Positions 9,028 to 16,897 of a stretch of 64,000 nucleotides of DNA are shown piece after piece; position 1 is the stretch's first letter; each line of letters starts with the position of its first letter. The position numbers and the translations under genes are program-made. Below the pieces are notes generated by a model. The model was not told where the DNA came from, made no database searches, and worked only from the letters and a program-made list of their open reading frames with translations. Origin of the DNA: BP-133 sp040756995 (lineage in GTDB: Bacteria > Actinomycetota > Acidimicrobiia > IMCC26256 > BP-133); the NCBI GenBank assembly GCA_040756995.1, contig JBFLYK010000021.1:1-64000 (forward strand), given 5' to 3'.

Positions 9028-9428
9028 GATCGCAACGAGGGTCGTTGACACTCGAAGTGGCCCTCATCATCCCGGTGTTCATCGGGTTGGTGATGTTCAT
9101 CGCCGGGGCCGCCACCCTGGTGGGGGCCCGTTCGGCGGTGGACGACGCCGCCTGGGAGGCGGCCCGGGCGGCGTCCCTCGCCCGCAGCGGCACCGCCGCC
9201 GACGCCGCCGCCCGGGCCGCCGTCGAGCGCCGCTTGGCCGGCCAACGCTGGTCGTGCCTGGCCGAGCGGGTCGACGTCGATGTCTCCCGCTTCACGCCCG
9301 GCGGCGACGTGGCCGTGACCATCGCCTGCGACGTGCGTCTCCGTGACGCTGGGCTGTTCCTGCCCGGTGCCGCCCAGGTGGCCGCCCGGGCCGTGGCGCC
9401 GCTCGATCGGTACAAGGCCATCCAATGA
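9024..9428 (+). CDS. TadE/TadF-like minor pseudopilin
   Basis: About 134 residues. A very short leader ending RG is followed by SLTLEVALIIPVFIG, again Glu at +5 of a hydrophobic helix. An Ala-rich helical region and a small beta domain follow (VDVDVSRFTPGGDVAVTIACDV). This is the second of three consecutive TadE-type genes, translationally coupled on both sides by ATGA overlaps. Confidence 0.8.
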   Translation: MRSQRGSLTLEVALIIPVFIGLVMFIAGAATLVGARSAVDDAAWEAARAASLARSGTAADAAARAAVERRLAGQRWSCLAERVDVDVSRFTPGGDVAVTIACDVRLRDAGLFLPGAAQVAARAVAPLDRYKAIQ

Positions 9429-9838
9429 ACCAAGAGCAAGGCTCGATCAGCATCGTCGCTCTGGTCCTCGCCACTGCCCTGTTGGGGGCCGCGGGTCTCG
9501 TCGTCGACGGCGGTACCGCCACCGCGGCGGCGGCCCGGGCGTCCGATATCGCCCAGGACGCCGCCCGGGCCGGCGCTGTCGCCGGCTCGACCCCCCAACC
9601 AGGCGGCGGGGTCACCCTGGACTCCACCACCGCCCGGGAGGCGGCCGAGGGATGGCTGGCCCGGGAAGGCATCGACCCGTCCACCGCCCGCATCACCATC
9701 GATCGTGATGCGGTCACGGTCGTGATCCATCAGCAGCGGCCGACCGCCCTGCTGCGCCTGGTGGGGATCGACCACCTCACCGTCGACGGCAACGGCGCCG
9801 CCCGTCCCGCCAGCGGGATCACGAAGGAGGGCTCATGA
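9425..9838 (+). CDS. TadE/TadG-like protein, pseudopilin without Glu5
   Basis: About 137 residues. An N-terminal QG is followed by SISIVALVLATALLGAAG: the helix is preserved but +5 is Val, not Glu. The LVVDGGTATAAAARASDIAQDAARAGA stretch after it resembles the pilus-assembly TadE/G-type proteins of actinobacteria that follow the TadE genes. Loss of Glu5 may mean it is uncleaved and acts as a membrane-anchored accessory rather than a filament subunit. Coupled by ATGA overlaps at both ends. Confidence 0.7.
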   Translation: MNQEQGSISIVALVLATALLGAAGLVVDGGTATAAAARASDIAQDAARAGAVAGSTPQPGGGVTLDSTTAREAAEGWLAREGIDPSTARITIDRDAVTVVIHQQRPTALLRLVGIDHLTVDGNGAARPASGITKEGS

Positions 9839-12771
9839 CCCCGACTGTCCCCCACAGCCTGGCCCGCCGGCTGTCCGCCGCCGCCTGCGCCGCCGGCTAC
9901 GCCATTGGGATCCCGGCGCTGCTGGTCCGCGCCGCTGGCTGGCCACTCCCCCGACGACTGCCGTCGTGGGCAGCGCTGACCGCCGCTTTCAGCGGTGGGT
10001 GGCGACCGGACGACCGCTTCGTGATCGCCGCCCTCGCCGTCATTGCCTGGGTCGTCTGGGCCCAGATCGCTGCTGTGACCGTGAGCGAGCTGCGCACGAT
10101 CCGCTCGGGGCTCCCTGGGCGCACCGTTCCCTGGTCGGCGTGGTGCCGGCCCATCGCCCTGCGCCTCGCTGCCACCCTGACAGTCCTTGTGCCGCTGGCT
10201 CCCCGTGCTGCTGTCGCCGATCCGCTTCCGACCCGGACCGCCATTGTGCGTCCCTTCACTTCGGGTGGCACCGCCCCGGCTGTTCACCTCCTCGAACCGG
10301 AACCGGGCGTCGCCGCCACCCGGCTGGCGACGGTGGTGCACATCGTGCGGCCCGGCGAGACCCTCTGGGACGTGGCCCGCACCCAGCTCGGTGATCCCCG
10401 CCGGTGGCGGGAAGTCTTCGAACTCAACCGGGACCGGCTCCAGCCCGACGGGCGCCGCTTGCACGACGCCGACCTCCTGCGTCCTGGGTGGCGTCTCGAG
10501 CTGCCCGCCCCGCCCTCAGCTCCGCCGAACCTGCCGACCGCCGGCGGAACCGCGTCAATGACGCCGGACAGCGCCGTACTGTCGATGCCGCTCGAATGTC
10601 CTGGCCCGCCCGACCGGTGGAGTGAGCCCAGCGACGGCGGCCGGCCGGTGATCACACCGGCCGAACCAGCACCGCCGGTGTCAGCGCCGACCACCAACAC
10701 GGTTCCCACGAGCCCATCGCCGGACGGCCCTCCACCGCAGGACGCCATTCCACCTGCCGGGCTTCGGCTGGGGATTCCCGCCGTTGCGCTGATCGGGTTC
10801 CCCTCCCTGACCGGGGGTGTCCTGCTCGGGTATCTCGGTGCGTTGCGCCGCGATCGAGAACGGCGCCGCCGTCGTCACCACCGCTTCCCTGCCCCCACCG
10901 CATCCCGGCAGGCCGCCGAGCGGCAAGTGCGGGCGGTGGCCCGACCCGACGCCGGCCAGTGGGTCGATCTCGCCCTGCGCCACCTGGCCGCGTCCCTGGC
11001 GGAAGATGGAGCGCCGCCGGCGCCGACGATCCGGGCCGTGCTCGCCGGTGAGGGTGGCGTCGAAGTGCTCGTCTCGCCGCCCTGGCCGGTGGCCCCGGGC
11101 CGGTTCCTCCCCCAGGACGACGGTCAGATCTGGCGGCTCGACCCGGCCCTCGACCTCGAGGAGCTCACCGCCCTCACCACCGGCGCGCCTGCCTACGTCG
11201 CTGGGGTGGTCACGGTCGGGGAAACGGCCCGGGGGGCGGTGCTGGTCGACCTGGCCGCCGCCGGCAGCCTCGTCGTCGAAACCGACCGGGAACGGGCCGA
11301 TGCCATCGTTGCTGCCATGGCCGCCGAACTTGCCGCCGCGCCCTGGTCGGAGAACTGCGACATCTGCCTCGTCGGCGGCGCCGGCGGCCTCGAGGCCCTC
11401 GAACGGGTCCGGACGCTGCCCGCTGACGGTGCCGCCGGCGAGCTCGCCCGGCTGGTTGGCAAACCGGGCACGAACGGGTTGGCCGACGGCGCCCGGGGTG
11501 ACATCCCCGCCGCCCTGACCATCGCCGTGATCGCTGCTGGCGCCCTTCCCCCCGATGACCTCGCCGGGCTCGTGGCCGCCACCCGACCCCACAGCCGCCT
11601 GGCCGTCATTGCTGCTGCTCCCGGTGGCGGCGTTGCCGGCCGGTTCCGTCTCGTCGGCTGCGAGGACGACACCGCCATGCTCTATCCCCTGGGCCTGACC
11701 GTGACCCCTGCCCGACCGTGCACCACTGCCACCCAGCTCGTGGAACTGGTCGCCGCTACCGCCACCGATGCCGACGTCCCCGTCGACGACGACGGTGATG
11801 GTGCGGCCGTCGCGGTCGAACAAGCCGAAGTTCCCGAGCCCCACCATGCCGATCACGACCGCGCCGCTGGCGCCAATGCAGACGCAGACGCAGAGGCAGA
11901 AGCCGACGCCGTTGCCGAGACCGACGCCGACGCCGACCCTCATGTCGATGACGATGACGACGCCGATGCTGACATCGCTGTCGGCGAGGATGCCTCCAAC
12001 GCGGCAGCGATGGCGGCCATCGACCCGGTCGTGGAGGTCCGCCTGCTCGGCCCGGTGGAGATCACCTGGCAGCACAAGACGCCCAAGCCTCAGGTCGGCG
12101 AGTTCGTCTCCTACCTGGCCGTCCACCCCAGAAGCGTCACGTCCGATGAGGCCCGGCTGGCGTTGTGGCCCACCACCGCCGACGATGAGCGCTTCAACGA
12201 ACGGGCCCCGGCCACCTTCTGGGCGTTGACCACCAAAGCGCGCGGCGCCCTCGGCGACGACCGCGACGGCAACTCCCTGCTGTTGCGAACGGCGAACACC
12301 CTGCGCCTCTCCCCCGCCGTGGGCTGTGACTGGCTGGAGTTCCAGCGACACGTGGCCCACGCCCGGCGCCACCCCGGTGAGGCCGCCATGTCCCTCAAAG
12401 CCGCCCTCACCCTGGTTCGCGGACGTCCCTTCCAGGGATCGGCTTTCGCCTGGGTGGAAGTGGAACGGCTCGATGGCGTGATGGAAGCGGCCATCTCCGA
12501 CGCGGCTGGCGACCTGGCCGAAACCGCCCTCGCGTCGGGCGATCTGGCAACGGCACGGTTTGCGGTGGCCCAGGGACTGCGTGGTGTCCCCCACGCCGAG
12601 AGCCTGGTCCGTTTCGCCATGCGCATCGCCGCTGCCGCCGGCGACCGGGCCGGGATCGAACGGGCCTGGCGGGACGCCCAGCGCATCGCCACCGATCTCG
12701 ACCCGCTCGGCACGCCCGAGCCGGAAACCGCCCAGCTCTACGAAACCCTCCGCCGCAAGGAGGCTTCGTGA
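9835..12771 (+). CDS. LysM and BTAD domain membrane protein
   Basis: About 978 residues. Hydrophobic segments near residues 15-35, 62-85 and 100-125 precede a LysM module at about 165-210 (VHIVRPGETLWDVA). A Pro-rich linker, another membrane segment near 318-340 and an Arg/His cluster (RRRRRHHR) follow. Then come a middle region of about 300 residues, an Asp/Ala/Glu-rich low-complexity stretch and a C-terminal BTAD-like helical domain (from VEVRLLGPVEI). LysM binds peptidoglycan; BTAD is known from SARP regulators. The combination recurs in actinobacterial Tad/transfer loci but is uncharacterised to my knowledge. It may link the wall to a cytoplasmic control or assembly domain. Confidence 0.8.
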   Translation: MTPTVPHSLARRLSAAACAAGYAIGIPALLVRAAGWPLPRRLPSWAALTAAFSGGWRPDDRFVIAALAVIAWVVWAQIAAVTVSELRTIRSGLPGRTVPWSAWCRPIALRLAATLTVLVPLAPRAAVADPLPTRTAIVRPFTSGGTAPAVHLLEPEPGVAATRLATVVHIVRPGETLWDVARTQLGDPRRWREVFELNRDRLQPDGRRLHDADLLRPGWRLELPAPPSAPPNLPTAGGTASMTPDSAVLSMPLECPGPPDRWSEPSDGGRPVITPAEPAPPVSAPTTNTVPTSPSPDGPPPQDAIPPAGLRLGIPAVALIGFPSLTGGVLLGYLGALRRDRERRRRRHHRFPAPTASRQAAERQVRAVARPDAGQWVDLALRHLAASLAEDGAPPAPTIRAVLAGEGGVEVLVSPPWPVAPGRFLPQDDGQIWRLDPALDLEELTALTTGAPAYVAGVVTVGETARGAVLVDLAAAGSLVVETDRERADAIVAAMAAELAAAPWSENCDICLVGGAGGLEALERVRTLPADGAAGELARLVGKPGTNGLADGARGDIPAALTIAVIAAGALPPDDLAGLVAATRPHSRLAVIAAAPGGGVAGRFRLVGCEDDTAMLYPLGLTVTPARPCTTATQLVELVAATATDADVPVDDDGDGAAVAVEQAEVPEPHHADHDRAAGANADADAEAEADAVAETDADADPHVDDDDDADADIAVGEDASNAAAMAAIDPVVEVRLLGPVEITWQHKTPKPQVGEFVSYLAVHPRSVTSDEARLALWPTTADDERFNERAPATFWALTTKARGALGDDRDGNSLLLRTANTLRLSPAVGCDWLEFQRHVAHARRHPGEAAMSLKAALTLVRGRPFQGSAFAWVEVERLDGVMEAAISDAAGDLAETALASGDLATARFAVAQGLRGVPHAESLVRFAMRIAAAAGDRAGIERAWRDAQRIATDLDPLGTPEPETAQLYETLRRKEAS

Positions 12772-14717
12772 CCACCCCCGACCGCCGAGACGACGGTGTG
12801 GGCGGCCTGCTCGAGGCCGCCTTCCTCGCCATCGTCGTCGCCGCCGCCGGCGTCGCGGCCCTGTTCTTGTGGGCGTCGCGGGCCGCCGCCGCCCTGTTCG
12901 GTCACGGCCCCTTCCCCGCCCACATGAGCGACGCCCTCGTCGCCCTCAGCCGACTCCCCCACCATTGGGCCGACCCCGCCCAAGCCTGGCCCCCCAACCT
13001 GGCCCCGGCCCTGCCAGGGCCGGTCGCCTACTGGGCGGTGCTCGCCGCCCCGATCATCGCCGTCGCCCTGGGGGGCACCGTTGGCGTGCGGGTCGTTCTC
13101 CGCCGCCGCCACCGGCGGCGCCGCCCCCTCGGGGTCGATCCCGACACCGGCGTCGCCAGCCGCCTGCGGCGCCTCGAGGTCCCCGCCCCTACCGCCGGGC
13201 GGATCACCCTGGGTCAGGTCGGCGGGCGGCTCGTGGCCGCCGAACCGGCCGCCAGCCTGGCCGTCGTCGGCCCGTCCGGCTGCGGCAAGACGGTGGGGTT
13301 CGCCATCCCCGCCCTCCTGGAATGGGACGGGCCGGTCATCGCCACCTCGGTCAAGACCGACCTCCTGGCCGCCACCTTCGGTGCCCGCCGGGAGGCCGGG
13401 TCGGTGTGGGTCTACGACCCCACCGCCTGCACCAACTTCCCCGCGGCACGCTGGAGCCCCCTCCCCGCCTGCGCTACCTGGGCCGGTGCCCAGCGGATCG
13501 CCGCCTGGCTGTGCGAAGCGACCGAACCCAAACGCTCCGTCACCGACGCCGACTGGTGGCACAGCCAGGCGCAGATCGCCCTCGCTCCCCACCTCCACGC
13601 CGCCGCCACCTCCGGCGCCACCATGGCCGACGTCGTCCGCTGGATCGACGTCCAAGAAGTCGAGATCGTCCGGGCCGCCCTCGCCGAGGCCGCCGGCCTA
13701 CCCGGCCTGGTCGACGCCGCCGCCGTCAGCGCCGACGCCGCCCGCCTCGCCTTCGAACTCGAAGCGCCGGTGCGGGCCCAGGCCATCGACGAACTCCGCC
13801 GGGCCGTCCTCGCCGACGGCGGACCCCAGGCCCGCAAAGCCGCCAAACAGCCAGGATCGTGGCCCCTCCCCTGGCGCGAACGGCTCGAAGACAAGGTCGC
13901 CGCCGACCTCGACGCCGCCGTCCGGGCCGAACTCGAAGTCCTCCTGTTGCGCAAAGGCGGCCGGGCGGTCAGCGCCCTGGCCGCCGCCGAAGCGCTCTGG
14001 GCCAAAGAAGAACGACTGCGCAGCTCCGTCTACGCCAGCGTCCAAAACGTCCTCCTCGGCTACGCCGACGCCAACGTGGCCGACGCCGCCGCCGGCTGCG
14101 ACATCGACTTCGGCCGCTGGCTGACCGGGCCCAACACCATCTACCTCGTCGCCCCCGAACACGACCAGGCCCGACTGCGACCCGTCCTCACCGTCCTCCT
14201 CGCCGCCGCCGTGCGGGCCGCCTACGAGCGGGCCAACCGCAACGGCGGCCGGCTCGGTCGCCCCTGCCTGGTCCTCCTCGACGAAGCCGGCAACATCGCC
14301 GCCCCCAAAGACCTCCCCGCCTGGATCACCACCGCCCGCGGTCACGGCATCAGCCTCGTCACCGTCTGGCAGGACCTCGCCCAGATCCGCTCCATCTACG
14401 GCGAGCTGGGCACCGCCATCGTGAACAACCACAAAGCCAAGATCTTCGGCTCCGGCATCAGCGACCCGACCACCCTCGATCTGGCCAGCCGTCTCGTCGG
14501 CGACCGGCCCCTCACCGAACGCACCCTCTCCAAGAGCCGGGACGGACAGCAATCCTGGTCCGAGCACCGCATCTACCGCCGCGCCGCCCCCGGCGACGCC
14601 ATCCGCCGCCTCGACGACTACAACGCCCTCCTCATCTACGGCAACCTGCCCCCCGCCCGCCTCACCCTGCAACCGAACGACCCGGGCGACGAGGACGAAG
14701 AGCGCAAAGTCGCCTGA
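12768..14717 (+). CDS. VirD4/TraG-type coupling ATPase (TraM-recognition domain)
   Basis: About 649 residues. Two N-terminal membrane regions (about 14-45 and 85-112), an Arg-rich cytoplasmic edge, Walker A GPSGCGKT at residues 168-175, and Walker B CLVLLDEAGN near 501-510 followed by ITTARGHGISLVTVWQDLAQ. This is the C-terminal signature of coupling proteins, which recruit the relaxase-DNA complex to the channel. A separate + strand reading (12560-14815) is out of frame and very Arg/Pro-rich, typical of a shadow. GTG 12768 overlaps the previous stop. It is the last gene of the transfer cluster. Confidence 0.9.
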   Translation: MTTPDRRDDGVGGLLEAAFLAIVVAAAGVAALFLWASRAAAALFGHGPFPAHMSDALVALSRLPHHWADPAQAWPPNLAPALPGPVAYWAVLAAPIIAVALGGTVGVRVVLRRRHRRRRPLGVDPDTGVASRLRRLEVPAPTAGRITLGQVGGRLVAAEPAASLAVVGPSGCGKTVGFAIPALLEWDGPVIATSVKTDLLAATFGARREAGSVWVYDPTACTNFPAARWSPLPACATWAGAQRIAAWLCEATEPKRSVTDADWWHSQAQIALAPHLHAAATSGATMADVVRWIDVQEVEIVRAALAEAAGLPGLVDAAAVSADAARLAFELEAPVRAQAIDELRRAVLADGGPQARKAAKQPGSWPLPWRERLEDKVAADLDAAVRAELEVLLLRKGGRAVSALAAAEALWAKEERLRSSVYASVQNVLLGYADANVADAAAGCDIDFGRWLTGPNTIYLVAPEHDQARLRPVLTVLLAAAVRAAYERANRNGGRLGRPCLVLLDEAGNIAAPKDLPAWITTARGHGISLVTVWQDLAQIRSIYGELGTAIVNNHKAKIFGSGISDPTTLDLASRLVGDRPLTERTLSKSRDGQQSWSEHRIYRRAAPGDAIRRLDDYNALLIYGNLPPARLTLQPNDPGDEDEERKVA

Positions 14718-14788
14718 GGGCAGGCATTCTAGACTTCCACGTGGTCGCCCTCGGTGGCCGGGTGTACCTCGCGAACCTTCATAGATTC

Positions 14789-14811
14789 GGCTATATTTAC
14801 AATCACTGTGA
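14789..14811 (+). promoter_or_regulatory. Promoter and possible operator of the AbiE-like pair
   Basis: This is an AT-rich patch in very GC-rich surroundings. TATATT at 14792-14797 fits a -10 element, which would start transcription near 14804. That is almost on the GTG at 14808, suggesting a leaderless or nearly leaderless message. The palindrome TCACTGTGA (14803-14811) covers the start codon and could be the site for autorepression, which is usual for AbiEi antitoxins. Confidence 0.4.
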
Positions 14812-15866
14812 ATAAGCCAGTTTTTGTAAAGTTTGGGGGGCCGCTGGAGAGGGACGCCGTCCGCATCCTCCGGGACATCCCGGAGGTCACTGTTCAGCCG
14901 ACGACACCCAAGGGGCGGGCGGCGACCGTGCTACAGGCTGGAGACGTCACTTGTGTCGTGGAGGTCAAAGCGCAGCGGGTGGCCAACGCCGCCACAGCGC
15001 GGCAGCTCGCCGAGTACGCAAAGGAGTTGCCCGGCGACACCCATTTGATCGTGGTGGCCCGGACCACGACCGGGGACGCCCGCCAGCTCTTGGAAGAGGC
15101 CGGGGTGGGGCTGTTCGACACCGCCGGCAACATGCGGGTTCGGTTGCCGGGGCTCTTCATATGGACCGAAGGACGCCGCGAGGCACCACGCCATCCGGGT
15201 GGCCCCGATGAGCCGCCAGTCAAGCTCACCGGGAAGGCAGGCATCGCGGCCGAAGCGCTCCTGATGGAACCGGAGAGGGATTGGAAGGTCCGTGACTTGG
15301 CTGAGCGGGCGAGCGTGTCGACGGCGCTGGCTCACCGCCTCCTCGTCCGCCTCGAACGTGAGCGGCTCGTCGAGGCAAAGGGAGCGGGACCGCACAGGAC
15401 CCGGCGGGTCACCAACCGAACTGCACTGCTGGACCTCTGGGCCGAGGAGATGCGGGACCGCTCGGTCACCGAAGCTCGCGCCTTCCGCCTGGCGCGGGAT
15501 CCCCGGGGACAGGCGAAGACACTCAGCCGGTTCCTCGTGGAGGCGAACATCGACCACGCCGTCACCGGTGCCGCAGGCGCAGCGCTGCTCGCCCCGTTCA
15601 TCACCGCCATTCCCGTGGTCGACGTCTGGGTGACCGAGACCGCAAGCCTCGACGAGGTCATGGGCGATGTGGGAGCCGACCGCGTCCACGATGGTCACAA
15701 CATCGTGGTGCGACAGCTTCCGGGAGACGCCCCCTTGGCCTTCCGGCAACGCGTCCAGGAGGTGTGGGTCGCCAACCCGTTCCGGCTCTTCTATGACCTC
15801 CGCCAGGATCCGCGGCGTGGACGAGAGCAGGCGGACCGTCTGCGGGAGGAGGTCATCGGATTTTGA
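14808..15866 (+). CDS. AbiEi-like antitoxin/regulator with nuclease-like N-terminus
   Basis: About 352 residues from GTG 14808; GTG 14754 would add 18. The N-terminal domain has the order GD, five residues, then VEVKAQ, the D...ExK pattern of restriction-endonuclease-like folds. It is followed by LLEEAGVGLFDTAGNMRV, a segment typical of AbiEi-like proteins. A winged helix-turn-helix (KVRDLAERASVSTALAHRLL) sits near residues 180-205. AbiEi proteins repress their operon and neutralise an AbiEii nucleotidyltransferase. The stop overlaps the TTG start of just such a gene. The call is from remembered family features. Confidence 0.65.
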   Translation: MNKPVFVKFGGPLERDAVRILRDIPEVTVQPTTPKGRAATVLQAGDVTCVVEVKAQRVANAATARQLAEYAKELPGDTHLIVVARTTTGDARQLLEEAGVGLFDTAGNMRVRLPGLFIWTEGRREAPRHPGGPDEPPVKLTGKAGIAAEALLMEPERDWKVRDLAERASVSTALAHRLLVRLERERLVEAKGAGPHRTRRVTNRTALLDLWAEEMRDRSVTEARAFRLARDPRGQAKTLSRFLVEANIDHAVTGAAGAALLAPFITAIPVVDVWVTETASLDEVMGDVGADRVHDGHNIVVRQLPGDAPLAFRQRVQEVWVANPFRLFYDLRQDPRRGREQADRLREEVIGF

Positions 15867-16711
15867 GCAAGCGCCACCACAGCGACTATGACGAGGTGAC
15901 GACGGCCCGCTGTGAACGAGCCCTGGTCACGCTCCTCGGCGACATCGGTCCTTGGAGCGCCCGCGTCTACCTGGCGGGCGGGCTCGCCCCCCGCTACATC
16001 GTCGGGAGTCTTCCGGAGGGGGCTCGGCCGCATGTCGGGACCACGGACGTCGACCTCGTGATCGGGTTGTCCGTTGGGGACGAAAGTCCCGAGGCGTACC
16101 GGACGTTGGAGAACAACCTCAAGCAGGGCGGCTTCACAGCGGAAACGTCGTTCCGGTGGAAGAAGACCGTCGAGGGCGTGGCGGTCACGGTCGAGTTCCT
16201 CTGCGAGACCGACCAAGTGGAACCGGGGAAGATCTACAAGCCAAAGGGCCAGGGCACCGGATCGGGGCTCGGGGCGTTCAACGTGCGGGGCGCCCAGCTC
16301 GTCACCCGAGACTACGTCGAGCGTGAGATCGAAGCCGATCGGCTCGACGACGGCGGCCGCTCCCGAGTGACGGTGCGGGTTGCCAACATCCTGTCCTACA
16401 CCGTGCTGAAGATCCTTGCCTTTCAGGACCGCCACGAGAACAAGGACTCCTACGACCTCGTGTACTGCCTGCTCAACTTGGGAGAAGGACCAGAGGAAGC
16501 CGGCCGCATCGCCGCGCACAGTGCGATTCGCCACGACGGGCAAGTTGAGGAGGCCCTGCAACTCCTTGCCGGGCGTTTCGAGTCGGTGGATCACGATGGT
16601 CCGCAGGCCTACGGAGCCTTCCTCCGCGGAGGCGGTGATGCGGAGGCGGAAGCACGGCTCCGCCAGGAAGCCGTTGCCGTCGTGCGCCACTTCTTGGACG
16701 CCTGTCAGTGA
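15863..16711 (+). CDS. Nucleotidyltransferase-like protein, putative AbiEii-type toxin
   Basis: About 282 residues. The N-terminal half shows AGGLAPRYIVG and then VGTTDVDLVIGL, i.e. the GG and DxD motifs of the polymerase-beta nucleotidyltransferase superfamily used by AbiEii/AbiGii toxins. The rest is helical (LSYTVLKILAFQDRHENKDSYDLVYCL). AbiEii-type toxins stop growth by modifying cellular targets. In this element the pair may provide phage defence or stabilise the element. TTG 15863 overlaps the antitoxin stop (TTGA), with GGGAGGAGG about 10 bases upstream. Confidence 0.65.
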   Translation: MSKRHHSDYDEVTTARCERALVTLLGDIGPWSARVYLAGGLAPRYIVGSLPEGARPHVGTTDVDLVIGLSVGDESPEAYRTLENNLKQGGFTAETSFRWKKTVEGVAVTVEFLCETDQVEPGKIYKPKGQGTGSGLGAFNVRGAQLVTRDYVEREIEADRLDDGGRSRVTVRVANILSYTVLKILAFQDRHENKDSYDLVYCLLNLGEGPEEAGRIAAHSAIRHDGQVEEALQLLAGRFESVDHDGPQAYGAFLRGGGDAEAEARLRQEAVAVVRHFLDACQ

Positions 16712-16812
16712 TCCCCTCGGGCGCCGCTGAGCCCAACGACAGCATCTCCGGCCGCGACGGCTTCATGACGTCGTGAACCGGGCCGCAGAACGACGAACTG
16801 GTGTGGATTCAG

Positions 16813-16840
16813 GGCTGCTGTTGCTGCTGTTGTTGCAGCC
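16813..16840. terminator. Possible bidirectional terminator hairpin
   Basis: GGCTGC (16813-16818) and GCAGCC (16835-16840) form perfect arms around a 16-base loop built of CTG/TTG triplets. It lies in the 186-base gap between converging genes ending at 16711 (+) and 16898 (-), where a shared terminator is expected. There is no U-tract, so it is only a candidate. The rest of the gap shows nothing else. Confidence 0.35.
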
Positions 16841-16897
16841 GCTGATCCGGCGGTCGGATTGCCAGACGACTCACACTCTCACCGCAGCGTTTCTCAC

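Noticed and set aside
10681..12594. 637-residue - strand open frame opposite the LysM-BTAD gene
   Set aside because: Gly/Gln/Val-rich shadow; the + strand frame has LysM and BTAD domains and coupled ends.
12560..14815. 751-residue + strand open frame over the coupling protein gene
   Set aside because: Extremely Arg/Pro-rich translation without domains; it is out of frame with the clear VirD4-type ATPase, a usual artefact of high-GC DNA.
16811..16840. CTG/TTG triplet microsatellite as a variable repeat
   Set aside because: Only about eight imperfect triplets; a hairpin between converging genes explains it better.
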